A DNA stretch of 64,000 bases, from contig NZ_QMHN01000001.1 of the NCBI RefSeq assembly GCF_003313385.1, positions 1,476,097-1,540,096 of the forward strand, given 5' to 3'. Shown piece after piece: positions 17,488 through 28,200 of this stretch; the first letter of the stretch is position 1, and every line of letters begins with the position of its first letter. Both the position numbers and the translations under genes were made by a program. Source of the stretch: Pedobacter chitinilyticus. GTDB lineage: Bacteria > Bacteroidota > Bacteroidia > Sphingobacteriales > Sphingobacteriaceae. The notes below the pieces were generated by a model. The model ran no database searches. It was not told where the DNA came from and worked only from the letters and a program-made list of their open reading frames with translations.

Positions 17488-17793
17488 ATGAAAAAAATCA
17501 TCTTTGGACTAACGCTTAGTCTATTTGCCTATGGTGTTTCTGCAGCAGAGTCTGTAAAATTAACGAAAGCCGAATTAAAAAATGAAAGTTGCTCTCAAAC
17601 CGTTACAAGTTCTTCATCTGCAGAAGTTGAGTGTCCCGATGGCACTACTATTACAATTACAGCAACAAATACACAAACAGAAACTGCCGCAACATGTGAA
17701 GAAGCCTATGCATTAGCTTCTATTAAATCAGGCGTTATTGCAAATAATGTTGTTACAGAAAACGTTAAAGCAAAAAACTATATTTGTCCATAG
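17488..17793 (+). CDS. Small exported four-cysteine protein
   Basis: A 101-residue protein with a clean signal peptide (MKKIIFGLTLSLFAYGVSAA). The mature chain of about 80 residues is rich in Thr, Ser and Ala and has exactly four cysteines (35, 49, 70, 100), enough for two disulfides. It ends in YICP. The upstream region is very AT-rich, as at strongly expressed Bacteroidota genes. A stable hairpin separates it from a GLPGLI gene and a TonB-dependent receptor on the same strand, so the small protein could be made in excess of them. I do not recognise the family; a secreted substrate, ligand or toxin-like peptide are possibilities, none proven. Confidence 0.65.
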   Translation: MKKIIFGLTLSLFAYGVSAAESVKLTKAELKNESCSQTVTSSSSAEVECPDGTTITITATNTQTETAATCEEAYALASIKSGVIANNVVTENVKAKNYICP

Positions 17794-17806
17794 TACTATA
17801 TCTGGT

Positions 17807-17835
17807 AAAGGGCGACTAAGTCGCCCTTTAATTTA
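17807..17835 (+). terminator. Hairpin between the small peptide and GLPGLI genes
   Basis: AAAGGGCGACT and AGTCGCCCTTT form a perfect stem of about 11 bp, followed by a weak T-rich tail (AATTT). It starts 13 bp after the peptide stop and ends only a few bases before the ATG at 17841. It could be a leaky terminator, or a processing or stability element that sets the ratio of the peptide to downstream genes. Confidence 0.65.
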
Positions 17836-17840
17836 GCCGC

Positions 17841-18590
17841 ATGAAAACAAAATATTTTATCCTATTATTTTTGACAATTCCTTTATTTGTCAAAGCACAA
17901 AACATCGTTGCCACTTACAAAGTTTCGCAAGACATATTTGGCTCTTGGCAGCAATTTGAGAAAAAAAAAATAGCAACGTTAGAGTCTAAGGGATTTTTCT
18001 ATAAGAAAGCAAACGAGTATTTATATTTTGAAAAGCCTTCTTACCTCTCTCAATACCCAAATGGTCAGATAGAGCTTAAGCCATTCAATTATAATGTACA
18101 GATTTGTATGGATAGTGTGCAGCGATTATCCTATGTCAATATGGACAGTTTAGTTCGTATATACAGAGCACACGCTGTAGGAACTGGCAAAGTAGATTTC
18201 AATTTCAAACAGCGATTTCCTATAGATTATTTCGAATGGGAATTCTTTAATGAAACTAAGGACGTTAACGGGCTTAAATGCCAAAAAGCACAACTGAAGA
18301 TAAAGGGAAATCTTCAATGGGTTGTCTGGTTTGCACCAAGTATTCCTACCCAAGCGGGCATAAGAAATATCATTGGTTTACCAGGATTAGTGGTAAGCGC
18401 AGAACATATACCTATAAATGCTAAATATGAATTACTATCTTATACCATTGGCACAGAAATAAACGATCAAATATTTGAGCCTAAAGAATTTAGTCAACCT
18501 TATAGTAATATGCCAGATCTCAAAAAAGGAGCTGGTTTGAACGGAGAAAAAAGCAAAATTCAAAAACAAGCGGAAATAAGTAATCAATAG
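17841..18590 (+). CDS. GLPGLI-family exported protein
   Basis: A 249-residue protein with a signal peptide ending in VKAQ. It carries the family hallmark IIGLPGLVVSAEH at about residues 177-189, preceded by the usual tryptophan-rich strand (LQWVVWFAPSIP). GLPGLI proteins are common in Bacteroidota, often next to a TonB-dependent receptor; their function is unknown. The coding sequence contains a run of ten A residues (17961-17970, encoding E-K-K-K-I) that is prone to slippage. The stop lies one base before the start of the receptor gene. Confidence 0.9.
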   Translation: MKTKYFILLFLTIPLFVKAQNIVATYKVSQDIFGSWQQFEKKKIATLESKGFFYKKANEYLYFEKPSYLSQYPNGQIELKPFNYNVQICMDSVQRLSYVNMDSLVRIYRAHAVGTGKVDFNFKQRFPIDYFEWEFFNETKDVNGLKCQKAQLKIKGNLQWVVWFAPSIPTQAGIRNIIGLPGLVVSAEHIPINAKYELLSYTIGTEINDQIFEPKEFSQPYSNMPDLKKGAGLNGEKSKIQKQAEISNQ

Positions 18591-18591
18591 T

Positions 18592-21279
18592 TTGGTCAGG
18601 TATTGTATTTACATCTTACTTTTTATGTTTCCCTTGAGATCAGTTGCTCAAGAAACTAAAATACGATTAAGTGGTGTCATATTAAATGAAGCGAACGTTG
18701 GTATTTACAATAGTACAGTCAAGATTACTACAAAAGATGGTATCATCTTAGCCTATTTCAACACTGGCGAGAAAAACAATTTTTCAGTACAAATTCCGCT
18801 ATCTACAACTGATTCAATTAATATTGAAGTAAGCCATGTATCTTATAATTCAGTAAAAAAAAATGGCACCGCAGCGAATCTTAATTCATCGCAACTTACA
18901 TATATACTTCACCAAAAAATTAAATCATTAGAAACTGTTGAGGTAAAGGCGCCGCCCACGTGGGTCAGAGGCGATACTACATTCCATAAGGTAAGTGCAT
19001 ACCAAGAGGGAGATGAAAAAAAACTTCAGGATATCCTACTTAAAATGCCAGACTTTTCATTAGACAATGATGGCAAAGTACTTTACAAGAAACAACCCAT
19101 TGAAAAAATTACTATTGACAATGAATCACTGTTTTCTGACAAAACAGAATTGTTAATGAAAAACCTTCCTGTGCACGTACTTAACACGGTGCAGGCTATA
19201 GAAAACCAGAGTAGTCAAAAACTACTTAAAGGTCTAGATGGTGAAAAAAAAGTTTTTTTGAATCTTGAGTTAAAAAAAGGTTCAAGAATGAGTGCCGCAT
19301 TTGGTGACGGTGAAGCAGGAATTGGCAATCGTAGTAGATATAATATTTCGCCAGTGTTATTTTCCATGTATGGTAAAACAAAATTCGGTCTTATAGGAAA
19401 TTATAACTCCATAGGGAATGGTATAGGTTTTCAACAAGAAAGAGAACTTAGAAGTGAAAAAGAAACAAATGCTGCCAGTTTATTAATGAGAGGTTACTCC
19501 CTACACCTAATTAACAATTTCGAAAATAGATGGTATATTAAAAATAATCAATGGGACACTAGGATACAAAGTAATAATCCCTTAAGTAAAAAAGTAAGTA
19601 GTAGTACCGAGATTAATTATATTCGAGATCGACAAAAACAAAATACCTATTTCAAATCATCAATCTATGATGGAGAAAAATATCAAGATCGATTAGATAC
19701 TAACAACAACTTAAACGTTCCGAAAATATGGGCATTTAGGCAAACTTTCGAAATCAATCCAGATAGCAATAAACAGTTGATTTTAAAGGCTAATCTAATG
19801 CTTGACAAATCGAACGGATATCGCTATAGTATCTTTAGAGGGTTTGAAATAAATTCACCTTTAGAACGAAATACTGAAAATAATTGGAGCAGTATGGATA
19901 TATCCGCTACATACACTGTTCGCAAAAACCCAAATTTCGCCCATACTTTCTCTCTATCAGCAAATGGCCAAAATCTAAATCAAGATGCAGTTAACAACTC
20001 AAATGATTTTGGAAAGATTTTTAATTTAGTAAAACCAGGTAATAAATTAAACGTTGGTCTTAATTCAAACTATAATGCTCTCGATGCAAAATGGTCTTTA
20101 CTTCGTAGAGGGAAACTTGGAAATATTATAAATATTGGCTTAACAGGAAGCTATTTAAAAACCAAACTATCCAATTACGCAATTTTGAGTAATTCAGAGG
20201 AGTTTTTGTTAGCTCCAGACTCTTTAAACAATCATAGCGACTACACTTACAGCAGTATTAATATTAATATAAGAAGATCCGAAAAAATTTTCTTTAAAGA
20301 ACCATTGATCATCAAGGCGGATGTTGGTTTCCTCAGGACAACAATCAAAGAATCCTCCAGATTCAGTACGCTAAATAATTTTGTAATGAATACGTCCCTA
20401 ACTCAGCAATTTAAGCTATGGGATTTGCTTAATTCTAGAATGAATGTGAGTTACGTTCGTGCCCCTCTTCGTACCTTAGAGATCTTAGGAAGTTATTACC
20501 CCAGTACAAATATCTCCTTTTATCGTAATAACCAAATAAATGAAGGGCAACAAAAAGCCCATTTTGATTATTCAGTTTCATGGAGATGGCCAGAAAGTCT
20601 CAGTGAAACATCCGTGTATTTTGGATATGACTATCGCTTGAACAATCGACTTCCTATTTATAACTACAGTTATTTTTTACAATTTACAACAGATAGCTTA
20701 GTCCAACAAGGCACTAGGTTATTATCTCTTAGTATAAGTAATCAAATTCCTTCGGTGCTAATTAACGCATTATTGAATTTTGGCATTAATTATTCAAGAT
20801 CAAGTGCATTAGTCAATTCTCCTCAGGGCATTCAAACATCAGATTTCGCATTAGTTGCTTTTCATTTCTCCTTAAAGAAAAACTGGAATAAAAGATTTTT
20901 TTTACGAGCACAATCGTTTTACTCTTTAAATATCTATAATATTCCTAATGCCATAAGCAGCAATACAACCAATAAAATATCTAGTCTCCGAACAAATTTG
21001 TATAATCGTTTTGTTGTTAACAAACAGTTGTATTTGGTTTTGAATGCAAACGTATTCCATAACAATCTATTTACAATTAATAAGTCGGTAACGCTGCTAA
21101 CAGATATTGAAATGAATTACACCTTAAAGCAACGGCCATTCTCTTTTTCTGTAAAAGCAGAAAATTTAGGCAATGAACGTTACTTTAACATTTTCAGCAA
21201 CTCAATCGTCTCACAAAGCTTTATCAGCGTTCCATTGATAGGTAGAAGCATATACGCAAGTGTACGTTACAATTTTTAG
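18592..21279 (+). CDS. TonB-dependent receptor-like outer-membrane protein, TTG start
   Basis: An 895-residue outer-membrane protein. The only start that preserves the signal peptide (VRYCIYILLFMFPLRSVAQ) is a TTG at 18592, one base after the GLPGLI stop, implying coupled translation. The first ATG, at 18625, would remove most of the signal. Domains: a carboxypeptidase-regulatory-like beta domain (about 20-115), a plug (DDTTFHKVSAYQEG-like region, then LQDILLKMPDFSLDNDGKV) and a long beta barrel ending in an aromatic residue (SVRYNF). It lacks an N-terminal STN domain, so it does not signal through FecR. The barrel is very Asn/Ser-rich, as are the flanking genes. The substrate is unknown. Confidence 0.85.
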   Translation: MVRYCIYILLFMFPLRSVAQETKIRLSGVILNEANVGIYNSTVKITTKDGIILAYFNTGEKNNFSVQIPLSTTDSINIEVSHVSYNSVKKNGTAANLNSSQLTYILHQKIKSLETVEVKAPPTWVRGDTTFHKVSAYQEGDEKKLQDILLKMPDFSLDNDGKVLYKKQPIEKITIDNESLFSDKTELLMKNLPVHVLNTVQAIENQSSQKLLKGLDGEKKVFLNLELKKGSRMSAAFGDGEAGIGNRSRYNISPVLFSMYGKTKFGLIGNYNSIGNGIGFQQERELRSEKETNAASLLMRGYSLHLINNFENRWYIKNNQWDTRIQSNNPLSKKVSSSTEINYIRDRQKQNTYFKSSIYDGEKYQDRLDTNNNLNVPKIWAFRQTFEINPDSNKQLILKANLMLDKSNGYRYSIFRGFEINSPLERNTENNWSSMDISATYTVRKNPNFAHTFSLSANGQNLNQDAVNNSNDFGKIFNLVKPGNKLNVGLNSNYNALDAKWSLLRRGKLGNIINIGLTGSYLKTKLSNYAILSNSEEFLLAPDSLNNHSDYTYSSININIRRSEKIFFKEPLIIKADVGFLRTTIKESSRFSTLNNFVMNTSLTQQFKLWDLLNSRMNVSYVRAPLRTLEILGSYYPSTNISFYRNNQINEGQQKAHFDYSVSWRWPESLSETSVYFGYDYRLNNRLPIYNYSYFLQFTTDSLVQQGTRLLSLSISNQIPSVLINALLNFGINYSRSSALVNSPQGIQTSDFALVAFHFSLKKNWNKRFFLRAQSFYSLNIYNIPNAISSNTTNKISSLRTNLYNRFVVNKQLYLVLNANVFHNNLFTINKSVTLLTDIEMNYTLKQRPFSFSVKAENLGNERYFNIFSNSIVSQSFISVPLIGRSIYASVRYNF

Positions 21280-21403
21280 TTCTAAAATACCTTTCTCATT
21301 TAGTTAACATATAATCCATTGCCTCCCATCCGCTAAAAAACATTGTTTATCTTACAATGAAGATGAGATTACCACCCTCATCAGTAAAATTGTTGAAAAA
21401 GAT

Positions 21404-21448
21404 TAATAATTAAACAGAATTAGCTAGATGAACTCTGTTTAATTATTA
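21404..21448. terminator. Probable bidirectional terminator
   Basis: A 15-bp near-continuous stem (TAATAATTAAACAGA with its complement) around a 15-base loop lies between two convergent genes. A/T-rich flanks provide T-tracts on both strands. Confidence 0.6.
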
Positions 21449-21548
21449 TTTACCTGAATTAATTTCGTAGCTTAAAATACCAACAACTTACCAAAGCCAT
21501 TAGATAAAACCTACAGCACCTATCTCTAACGGCACGTTTGTTATTCAA

Positions 21549-23546
21549 TTATTCTTTTGGCACCAGCAAAACCGCATCGGCAACGGTAGCTGTTCCGCCA
21601 GCAATGATTTCAACAAATGCCGCTGTTGGAGAAAAATCATAAGTACCAAGGCTTACCCATTCGCCATAAGTTTGCCCGAGTACCTTTACATCACTATCTT
21701 TAACATGTAGCTGTTTTTGCTGTTTCCCATCAAATACAATGATTTTGCTTTCTGTAGCCGTTTTAGCTCTTTTGGGGTAATAGGTAAATACTTCATACTT
21801 TCCTTTAATGGATGGGTTGAAATTGTATTTGATGGATTGAGGTTGACCCGTATTTTCAGAAGCCACCAGAAAATCAGGCCCATAACCCCCATAGGTTTGA
21901 TGATCCCACTTCCCTGTTACCGTTACTAAACTTTGGTCGCTATTATCAATCACAATTTCTGGTCTACTGCCATCTACCAAAGGGTTGCTCTTTAACTGTT
22001 GTTGAAGCTTAGTTACATTGATGCGCTGTACAGCAACTTTCTGATCTATGGCTTGTACTGCTGCCGTGGCTGCCGATTGGGCCAATACCATAAAAACAGG
22101 CTCCATACGGATAGAACCATAAGCGATATGCGTAGCGGAAAGACAAACGGGCACTATTAAATTAGCGGCTTCTTTTTCTTTAGGAACAATGGCCCTATAG
22201 GAAATTGGATAGGGTCCAAAACCACCTTCTTCTACATTGCCTTCATTTCGTACTTCACCTTTTACCACAATCCTATCGCAATTATGCGAATCCATGGTAT
22301 AAGCGGCCATCCCTACCCCATCGGCAACCTTTTCTCTGCCTTGACAGTGATGTTGGGTCATCACTAACTCGCCTTTCATTCTTCTTGCTTCCCTTACATA
22401 CAATTGATGAGACCAATTCCCGTTATCAATATATTCATCTTTGGGATAGCCCCATTGCGCAATTTCTTTTCGAATGTGTTCAGGCACCCTTGGGTCAGTA
22501 CCTACAAAAAACAACAAGCCTTTGGTATAATCTACATGTGCTTTCCAAATTTCCGCACGCTTGTCATAATTCGCCTCGGGATAATCCCAGTTCATGCCAA
22601 TCATATCGGTAGAAAAGCCATTTCTATTATTGATATCTGTTTTTTGGTTAGGCATCCCGCTCCATATAAAAACATCTTGGAGTGATTTCCACTCCCGTTT
22701 TTCCATTTGACGGATCAATAACTCGTAACGCTCTGGCAAATAATCATCAGGCTGCGTAATAGGAATACGGTTGTTGGGATTATTGGTTAAACAAATGCGG
22801 AAGTTATAGGCTTGCACTTTCTTATCGCCACTGCCTGTTTCTGCAAGTGTGCCTTTTCCAATTCCCCATAAAAGGCCGCTTTGAGGATCGCCTTTAATTT
22901 TGTAGGGATCAATTCCTGGGGGCATTTGGTGACCATTCATTAATTGCACACCGTTAAAAGTTTCACCATATTCGGCATTGGCTTCCCTACCCACCGCATA
23001 AGATACGCCAGCATTGGCCATTAAATCACCTTCATAAGAACAGTCGATAAAAACTTTCGCCCTTACCGAAGTCGTTTGTTTTTCCTTAGGGTTTTCGAGC
23101 TGGATGGCAACAATTTGATTTCCCTTTTTAGTGGCACCCACAATACGATTTTGGAAAAGCACAGGTACATTTCCGTTTTTTACATATTCGTTAAATAGTT
23201 TTTCGGCCACATGAGGTTCAAACACCCATTGTTCAAAACGTCCGTAGTGTTTGCCTATTCGGCGATAGAAATCGAGCGACAAACCACTGATGGCATATTT
23301 GTTTCCAATATCTGTTAAACCAAGGCCGCCACTGCTCATGCCACCCAAATGCTTACCTGGCTCTATCAGAATTACTGTTTTACCAAGCTTTGCAGCCGTG
23401 TAGGCCGCAATTACCCCCGCAGAAGTTCCTCCGTAAACACAAATATCATATGATTTTGAGGTGGATTGTGCAAAACCACTTTTGATACTTAACAAGATCA
23501 CCATCAGGCAAAGTACATTTCTCCATTGAGCTCGCATATACATCAT
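21549..23546 (-). CDS. Exported FAD-dependent oxidoreductase with golvesin-like C-terminal domain
   Basis: A 665-residue protein with a signal peptide (LCLMVILLSIKSGFAQ). It has an N-terminal FAD-binding Rossmann motif (YDICVYGGTSAGVIAAYTAA, IEPGKHLGGMSSGG) of the FAD_oxidored family (PF12831). The C-terminal 130 residues form a beta-sandwich resembling the golvesin/xanthan-lyase-associated domain (KWDHQTYGGYGPDFL, YEVFTYYPKRA). Such proteins are often labelled xanthan lyase, but the catalytic core is oxidoreductase-like and the substrate is unknown. The start codon overlaps the SusD stop by one base; Met4 (23537) is an alternative start. It is the only enzyme of the SusC/SusD locus. Confidence 0.85.
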   Translation of the reverse strand: MMYMRAQWRNVLCLMVILLSIKSGFAQSTSKSYDICVYGGTSAGVIAAYTAAKLGKTVILIEPGKHLGGMSSGGLGLTDIGNKYAISGLSLDFYRRIGKHYGRFEQWVFEPHVAEKLFNEYVKNGNVPVLFQNRIVGATKKGNQIVAIQLENPKEKQTTSVRAKVFIDCSYEGDLMANAGVSYAVGREANAEYGETFNGVQLMNGHQMPPGIDPYKIKGDPQSGLLWGIGKGTLAETGSGDKKVQAYNFRICLTNNPNNRIPITQPDDYLPERYELLIRQMEKREWKSLQDVFIWSGMPNQKTDINNRNGFSTDMIGMNWDYPEANYDKRAEIWKAHVDYTKGLLFFVGTDPRVPEHIRKEIAQWGYPKDEYIDNGNWSHQLYVREARRMKGELVMTQHHCQGREKVADGVGMAAYTMDSHNCDRIVVKGEVRNEGNVEEGGFGPYPISYRAIVPKEKEAANLIVPVCLSATHIAYGSIRMEPVFMVLAQSAATAAVQAIDQKVAVQRINVTKLQQQLKSNPLVDGSRPEIVIDNSDQSLVTVTGKWDHQTYGGYGPDFLVASENTGQPQSIKYNFNPSIKGKYEVFTYYPKRAKTATESKIIVFDGKQQKQLHVKDSDVKVLGQTYGEWVSLGTYDFSPTAAFVEIIAGGTATVADAVLLVPKE

Positions 23547-25225
23547 TAGTAATTAGGATTAGGTTTAAGTAGTGGATTAGTAACGGTTTCAATGTTTGGA
23601 ATTGGCCATAAGTAATCGCGATCCTTGTTAAAGGTACGCACTTCTACCACACGCATATCGGCACGGTTAGGCACCAAAGTATAATCGGTAAGTCCATTTT
23701 CATCAATCTGTGGTGCAGCGGCAACCAGGCCACGTTGCACACGCCCATAAAAATTACCATTCATCGCCTTTTCCGCAATCCTCCATCTGCGCAAATCACT
23801 CAACCTAAATCCTTCCATGGCCAATTCGTAAAGACGTTCTTTGCGAACAAGGCTTCTAAATTCAGCCTCAGTTTTACCTAAGGTAATTGGTGGCATATTT
23901 ACACTTGGACGGGTTCGTACTTTGTTAATGGCATCATAGGCCGATTGGTCAAGTTGCTGCAATTCGTTCTTTGCCTCCGCATAAATCAAGAGGATCTCTG
24001 CATATCGGATTTGGATAATATTAAGTTCAGAATTGGTACGATCTAACCTATCTTCCAAATCCACATATTTCTTCCAGCAATAGCCTGTAAAGGTAGCAAA
24101 GGCATTTAAGGCATCCTGATTGTCTACTCGGGTTGCTGGCGTGGTGTTGTAGTTCCAGCATTTTACACTATCTCGATGTGTTTCAAATTGATAATTGTAG
24201 TAAATAGAACCTGGAACGGCAATGGTAAAAGTCAATCGAGGATCTCTGTTTTGATAAGGTGTGGAAGGGTTAAACAATGGCGATTCATCGATATTCAACC
24301 CATCGGTACACAAATACACGTCAACCAATGATTGCGAGGGTACTTTATTGGTGAAACCTAATCCATTTCTCGACACTAGGTTATTGGGCGTAGAGTGGGT
24401 TTTGGTACGGGAAGCTTTCAGGTATTGGAAGGCCCAAATAATTTCGTTAGAGTTTTGACCAGCATAGCTGAACAAAGTACCGAAGTTGTTATGCAAACTG
24501 TAAACACCTAAATCCATCACCGCCTTTGCCGCTTCTGCAGCTACGCTCCAACGTTGGTTGTATAGTGCTGTTCTGGCTTTAATGGCCAAGGCTGCGCCTC
24601 TGGTTGCCCTACCCACGTTTGCGCCCGTGTAAGTGATTTCTAGGTCTGGTGCGGCCTCACTTAACTCTTTCAATATAAAATCAACCACTTCATTTTTAGG
24701 ATTTTTAGGCACTTTCATTTCTTCGAGTGTAAGCACCTTGGTAATTAGTGGTACATCGCCAAAGTTATCTACCAAGTAATGGTAAGTGTAAGCACGTACA
24801 AACCTGGCCTCGGCACGCGAACGGTTAAAAATAGCTGGAGCAGTTTTGTCTTTTACTTTATCAATATTGTCCAGTATGAAATTACATTTGGCGATTACTT
24901 TATAGGCTTCTGTCCATATGCTGAGGGCAAAACCGTTGGTACTGTCATGGTTCCCTTTTCCAATACTTTGTAGTGCGCTGTTATTTCGGTCCCAACCAAT
25001 ATCGCTTGCGTTGTCGGTAAGCAGGTTAAGGGGCATGTTATCCAAAGGCGTATAATTAGCATAACGATAGATTCCGTTCACCGCTAAAATCAGTTCATCC
25101 TGATTGGTGAAAAACGAATCGTCTGAAGGTCCACTTAAAGGATTTTTGTCCAAATAATCTGATTTGCAAGCTGCAAGGGCGGCTATTAGTAACAGTACCA
25201 TCAGCCAGTTTCTTTTTGTTTTCAT
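23546..25225 (-). CDS. SusD/RagB-family surface lipoprotein
   Basis: About 559 residues from the ATG at 25225; the longer reading from 25270 adds a charged stretch ahead of the signal peptide. The lipoprotein signal ends in IAALAAC with Cys20. It has SusD-type features: an N-terminal NPLSGPSDDSFFTN segment, TPR-like helices (AEARFVRAYTYHYLVDNFGDVPLI, ARTALYNQRWSVAAEAAKAV) and the C-terminal family block (FRSLVRKERLYELAMEGFR, DLRRW, YLWPIP). It forms the lid of the SusC transporter and binds the imported ligand at the cell surface. It sits directly downstream of susC and is coupled to the oxidoreductase gene. Confidence 0.95.
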   Translation of the reverse strand: MKTKRNWLMVLLLIAALAACKSDYLDKNPLSGPSDDSFFTNQDELILAVNGIYRYANYTPLDNMPLNLLTDNASDIGWDRNNSALQSIGKGNHDSTNGFALSIWTEAYKVIAKCNFILDNIDKVKDKTAPAIFNRSRAEARFVRAYTYHYLVDNFGDVPLITKVLTLEEMKVPKNPKNEVVDFILKELSEAAPDLEITYTGANVGRATRGAALAIKARTALYNQRWSVAAEAAKAVMDLGVYSLHNNFGTLFSYAGQNSNEIIWAFQYLKASRTKTHSTPNNLVSRNGLGFTNKVPSQSLVDVYLCTDGLNIDESPLFNPSTPYQNRDPRLTFTIAVPGSIYYNYQFETHRDSVKCWNYNTTPATRVDNQDALNAFATFTGYCWKKYVDLEDRLDRTNSELNIIQIRYAEILLIYAEAKNELQQLDQSAYDAINKVRTRPSVNMPPITLGKTEAEFRSLVRKERLYELAMEGFRLSDLRRWRIAEKAMNGNFYGRVQRGLVAAAPQIDENGLTDYTLVPNRADMRVVEVRTFNKDRDYLWPIPNIETVTNPLLKPNPNY

Positions 25226-25282
25226 CAGTATATTTTTTTTGCGGATGTTTAATATTGAATACGTTCTCATCTGTACACTTCT

Positions 25283-28200
25283 TTAAAATGAAGCCTCTAA
25301 ACCGAAGCTATAAACCTTTACCTGTGGATAGATATTTCCAACGCCAACTGGTACTTCTACATCATAGCCTTCCCAAAAGCGATCAAAAGAAGCTAAGTTG
25401 GATCCATTGGCGAAAATGCGTAATCGTTTGATCGACACTTTTTGACTGATCTTGCCTGGCAGGGTATAGCCAATCTGTACATTCTTTAACCTTAAGTAGG
25501 AAGCATCCTTTAAATAAAAAGAGGAGATTTGTTCATTATTGGTTTCTCCAAAGGCCAATCGTGGAAATTTGGCATTCGGATTGTCTGGCGTCCAGCGGTC
25601 TTTGTTGTCTTCTCTAATGGTACCGCCAATTACGCCGCCTACGTTAAAGGGCAAAATACCAGGCCCGCTTAAATAGCCATTGGCTTTACCTACGCCTTGT
25701 AGCAATATGCCAATGTCAAAACCTTTATAAGATGCGGCTAAATTGGCTGCATAGGTAAAACGGGGAATGGTTCCGCCAATCACCACTTTATCCAATTCAT
25801 TGATGATGCCATCTCCATTTTGATCACGGTATTTGATATCACCCGCTTTAACTGTACCAAACTGTTTGGCATGTGTTGCCACCTCTGCATCAGACTGGAA
25901 CAAGCCTTCGGAAACATAACCGAATAGTGAGCCTATCGAATAGCCCTCCCTATTTACCGTGGTTCCTGTTTGGTTAATGCCACGTGTATCTACCACCTTA
26001 TTGATCACATCAGAAACGTTGACATTCACATTGTAATTAAATTCTTTGATTTTTCCTTTATAGCCTATGCCTAGCTCCCAACCATTATTATCTACCACCC
26101 CTGCATTTTGAAAGGGCTTGCCCAATCCACCGATCAAAGGAATATCTAACTGTAATAAAATATCACTGGTACGACGACGGTAATAATCTGCCGTAATGGT
26201 CAGGTTGTTAAACATGGTTAAATCCAAACCAATGTTTTTTTCTTCGGTGCTTTCCCAGGAGATGTTTTTGTTGGCCAACATGTTTAGTGCGGCAGTGTTT
26301 ACAATTTGCTTGCCCAAAGTGTACGACTCCAATATAATGGCCGTTACCGAAGGGTAAGTACCAATATTTTGGTTACCTAAAGTTCCCCACGATACCCTCA
26401 ACTTGGCTTCATTAATTACTTTCTTTAAGCCAGACATAAAGCTTTCTTCGGAAATGCGCCATCCAGCAGATGCTGAAGGGAAAAACCCATATTTATTACC
26501 CGCCGAAAAACGTGAAGAACCGTCGTATCGAGCATTAAGTTCTAATAAATACTTGCCTTTAAAGGAATAGTTGAGACGTCCAAAAAATGATTGTAAGGCC
26601 CATTCTTCAGCACTTCCAGTAGCCTGTTGGTTTAAGGCAGAACCTGCATTCAGCAAATCATAATCAGGTAGGATAAAGTTATCACGATAAGCGTTTACCC
26701 ACTCGTTGTAGAAATCTTCACGCGAAGCCCCTACTAAAAGCTTCAATTGATGATTACCAAAATTTTTGTTCGCCGTAACCGTTGCCCTGGCATTGTTGAA
26801 AAAGGAATGACTGTTACTTTGGGTAAGCATGGTCATGGCAGGCGTTAAAAAGCTAGGCGTACCATTAGGCAAATAAGATTGTACTGCTATACGATAGTTT
26901 TTCCCCGTGGTAAGTGCATATTTAGGGGCGTAGGCCACCTCGGCCTCCAGCCAATCTAATGGTTTGTAGTTCAGCACGGCGTTAATGCTTCCAAATGGTG
27001 CACGGCTACGATTGGTTCCTCCGTCTACACTTGCTGAAATAGGATTGAAACCATTCCACCCCACTCCCCATTGCCCAGCTTGGGTTTTTCCTATTTGGTT
27101 GGCAGGTATACCATTCATCCATTGGAAAATATCACCTGAACCCGCGGCTGGTTCTGTGGTAATGGCATTTACATACTGTAAATCAATGCGGGCATTTAAT
27201 TTATCAGAAAACTTGATGTCGGCATTTGTTCTGATGGTATAACGTTTGAAACCCGAATTTTGGATAACCCCTTTTTGATCCAGCAAACCAAAAGAGCCCA
27301 GTAAACGCACTTTATTGGTACCGCCCTGAACGGTTAAAAAATGACTTTGCTGTAAGCCAGAGCCTGTTAAGGTTTCTTTCTGCCAATCCGTATTTGGATA
27401 GGCATCAGAACTGACACCATTCTGCGCTCTATATTGTTCAATCAGCGACGATGAATAAAGGGGCGTCCGTCCAGTATTTACATAAGCCTCATTGGTTAAC
27501 AACATGTGATCTAGCGCATCAACAATGTCTGGCATATTGGTTGGATTTTGCCAACCGATGTAATTGTTATACGAGATGCCTACCTGATCTACGTTAGCTC
27601 GTTTAGTGGTGATTAAGATGACACCGTTAGCCGCCCTGGAACCATAAATGGAAGAAGAGGCGGCATCTTTTAATACCGAAATAGACTCAATCAAGTTAGG
27701 ATCGATATTATTCATTGAGCCTTCTATGCCATCAATCATCACTAATGGATTGGGATCGCTCAATGTACCTACACCACGTATACGGATGGTTCCCGCATCT
27801 CCTCCAGGCCTGCCCGAACTTTGTCTGACCGTAACCCCTGGGGCCATGCCCTGTAAGGCGGCAGAAGTTTGTCCAACAGGTCTAACCGCTATATCTTTAC
27901 CTGATATTTGCGAAACCGATCCCGTTAAGCTTGTCTTTTGCTGCTTACCGTAGCCCACAATAACAATCTCTCCTAAATCTTGGTTGGCTACCTTTAACTT
28001 TACATTAATGGTTGTTTGCGCCCCAACTGGTATTTCCTGAGGTGCATAGCCCAAATAAGAAAAGGTTAGGATATCGGCATTCGTAGCGATAATTTTATAA
28101 CGTCCATCATTATCTGTCTGGGTGCCATTAGTACTTCCTTTTACCCTAATGCTAACGCCTGGCAATGGTCCATCTGTTTCATCAGTAACCCTACCGCTTA

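Noticed and set aside
21549-23546. Xanthan lyase
   Set aside because: The core is an FAD-binding oxidoreductase; only the C-terminal module resembles a domain found with xanthan lyases.
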